In this document: positions 6,301 through 8,081 of the stretch, piece after piece
Layout: each line of letters opens with the position of its first letter
How positions within the stretch are numbered: position 1 is the first letter of the stretch
Made by a program: the position numbers and the translations under genes
The notes under the pieces: model-generated
Databases searched by the model: none
Told to the model about the DNA's origin: nothing
Seen by the model: only the letters and a program-made list of their open reading frames with translations
Source: an uncultured Bilophila sp.
Lineage (GTDB): Bacteria > Desulfobacterota > Desulfovibrionia > Desulfovibrionales > Desulfovibrionaceae
DNA length: 8,081 bases
Assembly (NCBI GenBank): GCA_902373525.1
Contig: CABKMN010000105.1
Span: 1-8,081 of the forward strand
Direction of reading: 5' to 3'

Positions 6301-7545
6301 GTGGGGGAGCATGGCGATCAACCCGTCGGGGAGCAGGCGGGACAGCGGGAACAGGGCCAGCATGCCGAGCGGCGGCAGCAGGCAGATCAGGAAAAAGCGT
6401 TTCGCGCCGGGAAGGCGGCGCAGACAGGCTGCGAACGTGCCCGGCAGGAGGAGCAGCATGAACAGGGGCCACAGGGGCAGGAACTGGAGCGTCCATGTGT
6501 AGCCGGGAACCAGCGGCGCGACCGAGATGACGATGCCGAGCAGGGCCAGCAGGACGAACTGCATATCAATAAAAGGGGCGTGGTGGCGCGTCCGCATCAT
6601 ATGCCTGCCCACATGCGGCAGGATGAGCAGGGCCACGCCGGGCGCGAGCAGGCCGGGCATGTCCCAGCGGCTGACCTCTCCGGCGGGCGTCGTGGGAAGC
6701 CCCCAGAAGGCCTGAACCCAGACGGCGGCGATGTAGAGCGCGGCCCACATCCGCCATTCCCGACGCTCGGCGACGCCGCGCAGGAGACACAGGAACAGCA
6801 GCACGGCAAGCAGAACCAGTTGCGGCTGCGAGCCGAGGTTGTCCACGATGGTCAGGCTCGCCGCGTCGCGCAGTAGGGGAACGAAGCCCGGAGCCGGAAT
6901 GCCGTTGACCCGGATATAGATGTCGGTGTGTTCGGGGAGGGGATTGGGCAGCGGGTACAGCCCGTCGTTGGCGGGACGCACCGGCGTCCCGGCGGTTTCG
7001 CCGGAGCGGGCCAGCCAGACCTGCGGGGTGCCGGGGAGCTGATCCGCGATGCGGGTGTTCAGGTCCAGCACGAGCGGGAAGACCGGGACCTTGCCGTCGG
7101 GGACAAGGCGCATCCACAGCGTCCCGGCGTGATGCGGCAGGGTTTCGGGCTGGTAGGGCGTGAAGTCCTTCTGCAAACCGGGAGACAGCACCTCACCCAG
7201 CGTATGGGTCCCCTTGGGGTCCAGCAGCCAGGCCATCTGGAGCGGGACTTCGGCGTTCATTTGCGTGGAGGCGGGGTTGGCTTCGCCGGGGACGGCGGGA
7301 AGGGCCCCCGTCTGCACGGGCTGCTCGACGGGCGCTTCCGGGGTGGTCTGTTCGACGACGGCCTGAAGGGCTTCCTGCACCGCCGGGGGCGGCGCCACGA
7401 CGGCGCTTTCCTCCGAAGCCGGGACCGCGGATACCGGGTCCGCTCCGGCGAGGCTCGGACAGAGAAGCAGCAGGAAGGCGAATACCGGCACGCACAAACG
7501 GAAAAGCCGGGAGAAAGGCCTGAACGGCAGAGAATGGGAGTGCAT
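3322..7545 (-). CDS. Large 7TM sensor protein with degenerate kinase and receiver and a C-terminal HPt-like domain
   Basis: A 1407-aa inner-membrane protein. In order: signal peptide 1-35 (SLAGA before the cut); Ala/Pro/Glu-rich stretch 36-98; periplasmic 7TMR-DISMED2-like domain about 100-235 (GTLWMRL, PLVLDLNTRIAD, TDIYIRVNGIPAPGFVPL); seven membrane segments about 241-443; linker; DHp-like helices 541-595; HATPase_c-like 605-740; receiver-like 765-885; Pro/Ala/Glu-rich linker 890-1315 with three VGEPMPI copies; HPt-like 1315-1400. Degeneration: the phospho-acceptor His is E546 (EESLRAPL), the N-box Asn is S660, and the second glycine-rich box is lost, though G1 DTGSG (692-696) stays. The receiver acidic pair is S772-S773 and its switch Thr is V849, but D816 and K869 stay. 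HPt H1354 is present. I infer a sensory pseudo-kinase or relay acceptor. ATG 7545 gives a clean signal peptide. ATG 7608 would add 21 residues, and neither has a good ribosome site. No partner regulator lies nearby. Confidence 0.85.
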   Translation of the reverse strand: MHSHSLPFRPFSRLFRLCVPVFAFLLLLCPSLAGADPVSAVPASEESAVVAPPPAVQEALQAVVEQTTPEAPVEQPVQTGALPAVPGEANPASTQMNAEVPLQMAWLLDPKGTHTLGEVLSPGLQKDFTPYQPETLPHHAGTLWMRLVPDGKVPVFPLVLDLNTRIADQLPGTPQVWLARSGETAGTPVRPANDGLYPLPNPLPEHTDIYIRVNGIPAPGFVPLLRDAASLTIVDNLGSQPQLVLLAVLLFLCLLRGVAERREWRMWAALYIAAVWVQAFWGLPTTPAGEVSRWDMPGLLAPGVALLILPHVGRHMMRTRHHAPFIDMQFVLLALLGIVISVAPLVPGYTWTLQFLPLWPLFMLLLLPGTFAACLRRLPGAKRFFLICLLPPLGMLALFPLSRLLPDGLIAMLPHALDGFMTPGVVSLLPLTFLTLSALMAALSPSPKPLPAPNSRTSRETPKTGRAGVAALELGGFPNDPAPSGDRLPSLSIEPEGLAIAAFPTPKPAPARVQPEPTATAKPRKPDNLPYPQALQAPLSAGMVEESLRAPLDALLRAISAVDQSPLSAEARRRTDALGVAGRNLATAIGNMGKGAPAPDELRKERFDLNQLLLETHEAVANLAESKNLGLSWFTAPHLPRYYEGHRAQLADVLALLVESAVLATERGMVQIRAQRLPESTDPGHLLFTVSDTGSGMPPLGRSTLALVRAWELVGPDGELVSLESGPKGTTVSFSMRLAARVTEPQPVPAAEPDKDNLSRLPVSSLRIIVVSSLPANRQMLSFYLDELPHEIIEARSAEEAQTLYRRAPGALLIFDDDMPEEAIGSAVAAIRIFEGEHNFPLASILALVNSSEQIDSLRRAGCTHFLKKPITRKDLRHLTLRLAPVSRRFKDTDETPAAPKPNPKAPKQPAATSGPAKPKPVDLPDLPTPKAEQPAASAKTGLLGKLLSPFLKQKPTPERPAAPAVKPEEEPVVVLTEKAEKPKLSSVGEPMPIAKTDAALKETKRPSRPNPLEERAKHTPARSTAPSNAAEWVGEPMPIITKPAPTERPEGPAARETPAMPAQEPSAVSPKPARTPAPEAEPVPAAGADEWVGEPMPITKPLSLEPEKPASTPQMEPANPVRSPLTLAMEPDEEPLTLTSQAEPAREETPLSLDEPLLLGEPLDGAPRVLDGDALLLDTPVAEAETEALSLDGLEVEKPSQPVITLTEPLRSPAEPAKVPAAEPPLPDLFGDVSPAVPESAARSLLDEAERLAPCEQGSRPAPASGGLHIEDIVELGEPVAPVEPERPAAPAPEAPQASRSVSPETNPPEEPQDEASDEAIHSLLADLDAALDRAIRGEQSGDAQAVCEAAAHIGRLAEAYDLRVLDDPARCLEEAACSGNMDEVAQLMPDLVAVINKNRASFEEQ
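4249..4584 (-). repeat. Three in-frame VGEPMPI repeats in the sensor linker
   Basis: Seven residues, VGEPMPI, occur at residues 988-994, 1034-1040 and 1093-1099 of the large protein (DNA 4564-4584, 4426-4446 and 4249-4269). The last two copies extend to EWVGEPMPI. The surrounding sequence is Pro/Ala/Glu-rich and not itself repeated, so these look like short linear motifs spaced 46 and 59 residues apart in a disordered tail. Confidence 0.85.
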
Positions 7546-7694
7546 AGGCGATAGGGGGTTCGGGTGACGGGAGGAAAAGCCGCGTTGTCGGGAGCCGCGC
7601 CGGAACATCCATGAAAGGGACGGTCGGCGTTTTCAGAGAACGAGCATTGTAAATACGCCGCTCGGAAGCTCTGGGCAAGTTATTAAAAAAGACA

Positions 7695-7714
7695 TATGAT
7701 ATTTTACCGTTAGA
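7695..7714 (-). promoter_or_regulatory. Possible promoter/operator of the sensor gene, shared with lysA
   Basis: On the minus strand it contains TATCAT (7696-7701) preceded by TCTAACGGTAAAA. It matches 17 of 20 positions of 1767-1786 upstream of lysA, in the same orientation. TATCAT would be a good -10, but the -35 position has no clear match. It lies 88 nt upstream of the alternative start at 7608 and 151 nt upstream of the preferred one; the lysA copy lies 93 nt from its start. Confidence 0.4.
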
Positions 7715-7778
7715 GTCCGCCGAAGGGAAGCCTCGAAGGCCGTTGTGAGAAAAAAACACAAAAAAATCTCAAAAGTCG

Positions 7779-7807
7779 TTGACAGCGGGGGCTGAGAGGT
7801 GCATAAC
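7779..7807 (+). promoter_or_regulatory. Tandem promoter 1 of 3
   Basis: Consensus TTGACA (7779-7784), 17-nt spacer, then CATAAC (7802-7807). An A-rich tract (7750-7774) sits just upstream, where an UP element would bind the alpha C-terminal domain. A GC-rich stretch follows the -10. Confidence 0.65.
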
Positions 7808-7914
7808 CCGTTCTCGCCGCTGCGGGACGGAACGTCTCGCGGAGCCGAGCGAAGCCGGAAAGGCGGAGCGAGGCGGGGCGAAAAAGTTTTTTGAAAAAAA
7901 GACGAAAAAAGTTG

Positions 7915-7943
7915 TTGACAGCGAAAGGAAGTCGGGATAAGTT
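7915..7943 (+). promoter_or_regulatory. Tandem promoter 2 of 3
   Basis: TTGACA (7915-7920), 17-nt spacer, TAAGTT (7938-7943), with an A/T tract at 7881-7910. The bases AAAAAAGTTGTTGACA and the TAAGTT block recur in promoter 3. The sequence after the -10 is C/G-rich, as in stringently controlled promoters. Confidence 0.7.
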
Positions 7944-8016
7944 CTCGCTTCTGCGCCGGGGAGAAAAGCTCCTCGGGCCGCTCCGAAAAAAACTTTCGGA
8001 ACTTGAAAAAAAGTTG

Positions 8017-8045
8017 TTGACAAGCTGAACAGAGCGGGGTAAGTT
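8017..8045 (+). promoter_or_regulatory. Tandem promoter 3 of 3
   Basis: TTGACA (8017-8022), 17-nt spacer, TAAGTT (8040-8045), with A/T tracts at 7986-8012. Transcription would start about 8052 and leave the window, so the product is not visible. The array design suggests an rRNA or other stable-RNA operon. Confidence 0.7.
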
Positions 8046-8081
8046 CCCGCTTCGCCGCTGACGGAAACGCCGCGGCGGGGG

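Larger units (their letters stand above)
7609..8081. other. Right-end noncoding region carrying a promoter array
   Basis: No supported gene. The part nearest the large gene (7609-7770) is locally A/T-rich (7678-7710, 7750-7774) and should hold that gene's promoter. It includes the 20-bp element also found upstream of lysA and a weak inverted repeat at 7625-7660. From 7779 to the window end there are three plus-strand promoters in tandem with A/T tracts and GC-rich sequence between them. An 84-codon minus-strand frame here (7769-8023) is made of the promoter repeats read backwards and is not credible. Confidence 0.6.

Noticed and set aside
4103..6496. 797-codon minus-strand frame inside the sensor gene
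   Set aside because: It is an Arg/Pro/Ala-rich out-of-frame shadow of the real gene, and there is no frameshift evidence in the domain-bearing frame.
7769..8023. 84-codon minus-strand frame at the right end
   Set aside because: It consists of the tandem promoter repeats and A/T tracts read in reverse, giving Phe runs and no ribosome site.

Overview
This is a GC-rich bacterial chromosomal window. Gene density, strong Shine-Dalgarno sites, sigma70-like promoters and GC-rich hairpin terminators suggest a deltaproteobacterial organism. The style of the G/C-rich hairpins and the A/T-tract plus TTGACA promoter arrays reminds me of Desulfovibrionaceae. That assignment is inference and was not tested.

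Layout, left to right. Positions 1-397 hold no gene I can support. They contain a strong bidirectional terminator (137-169), probably ending a plus-strand gene left of the window, and a perfect 23-bp inverted repeat (342-393) just past the end of lysA. lysA (398-1675, minus) encodes diaminopimelate decarboxylase with its catalytic motifs intact. It is divergent from a SlyD-type FKBP peptidyl-prolyl isomerase (1900-2322, plus), which is followed by a classic terminator. Next is an unrecognised 193-aa soluble protein (2457-3038, plus), then a 283-bp gap packed with hairpins.

Half of the window is one minus-strand gene (3322-7545, start possibly 7608). It encodes a 1407-aa membrane protein: signal peptide, periplasmic 7TMR-DISMED2-like sensor, seven membrane segments, a histidine-kinase-like core, a receiver-like domain, a roughly 425-residue Pro/Ala/Glu-rich linker, and a C-terminal HPt-like domain. 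The kinase core lacks its phospho-acceptor His and N-box Asn, and the receiver lacks its acidic pair. The receiver Asp and HPt His remain. It looks like a pseudo-kinase scaffold or a phosphorelay acceptor rather than a normal hybrid kinase.

The right end (7609-8081) has no supported gene. It carries three tandem plus-strand sigma70-type promoters behind A/T tracts, pointing out of the window, as expected upstream of an rRNA or other stable-RNA operon.

The genes do not form one pathway; each appears to be its own transcription unit. The most interesting items are the degenerate 7TM sensor protein, a 20-bp element shared by the upstream regions of lysA and the sensor gene, and the triple promoter array. 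I see no CRISPR array, insertion sequence, phage gene or recognisable defence system.
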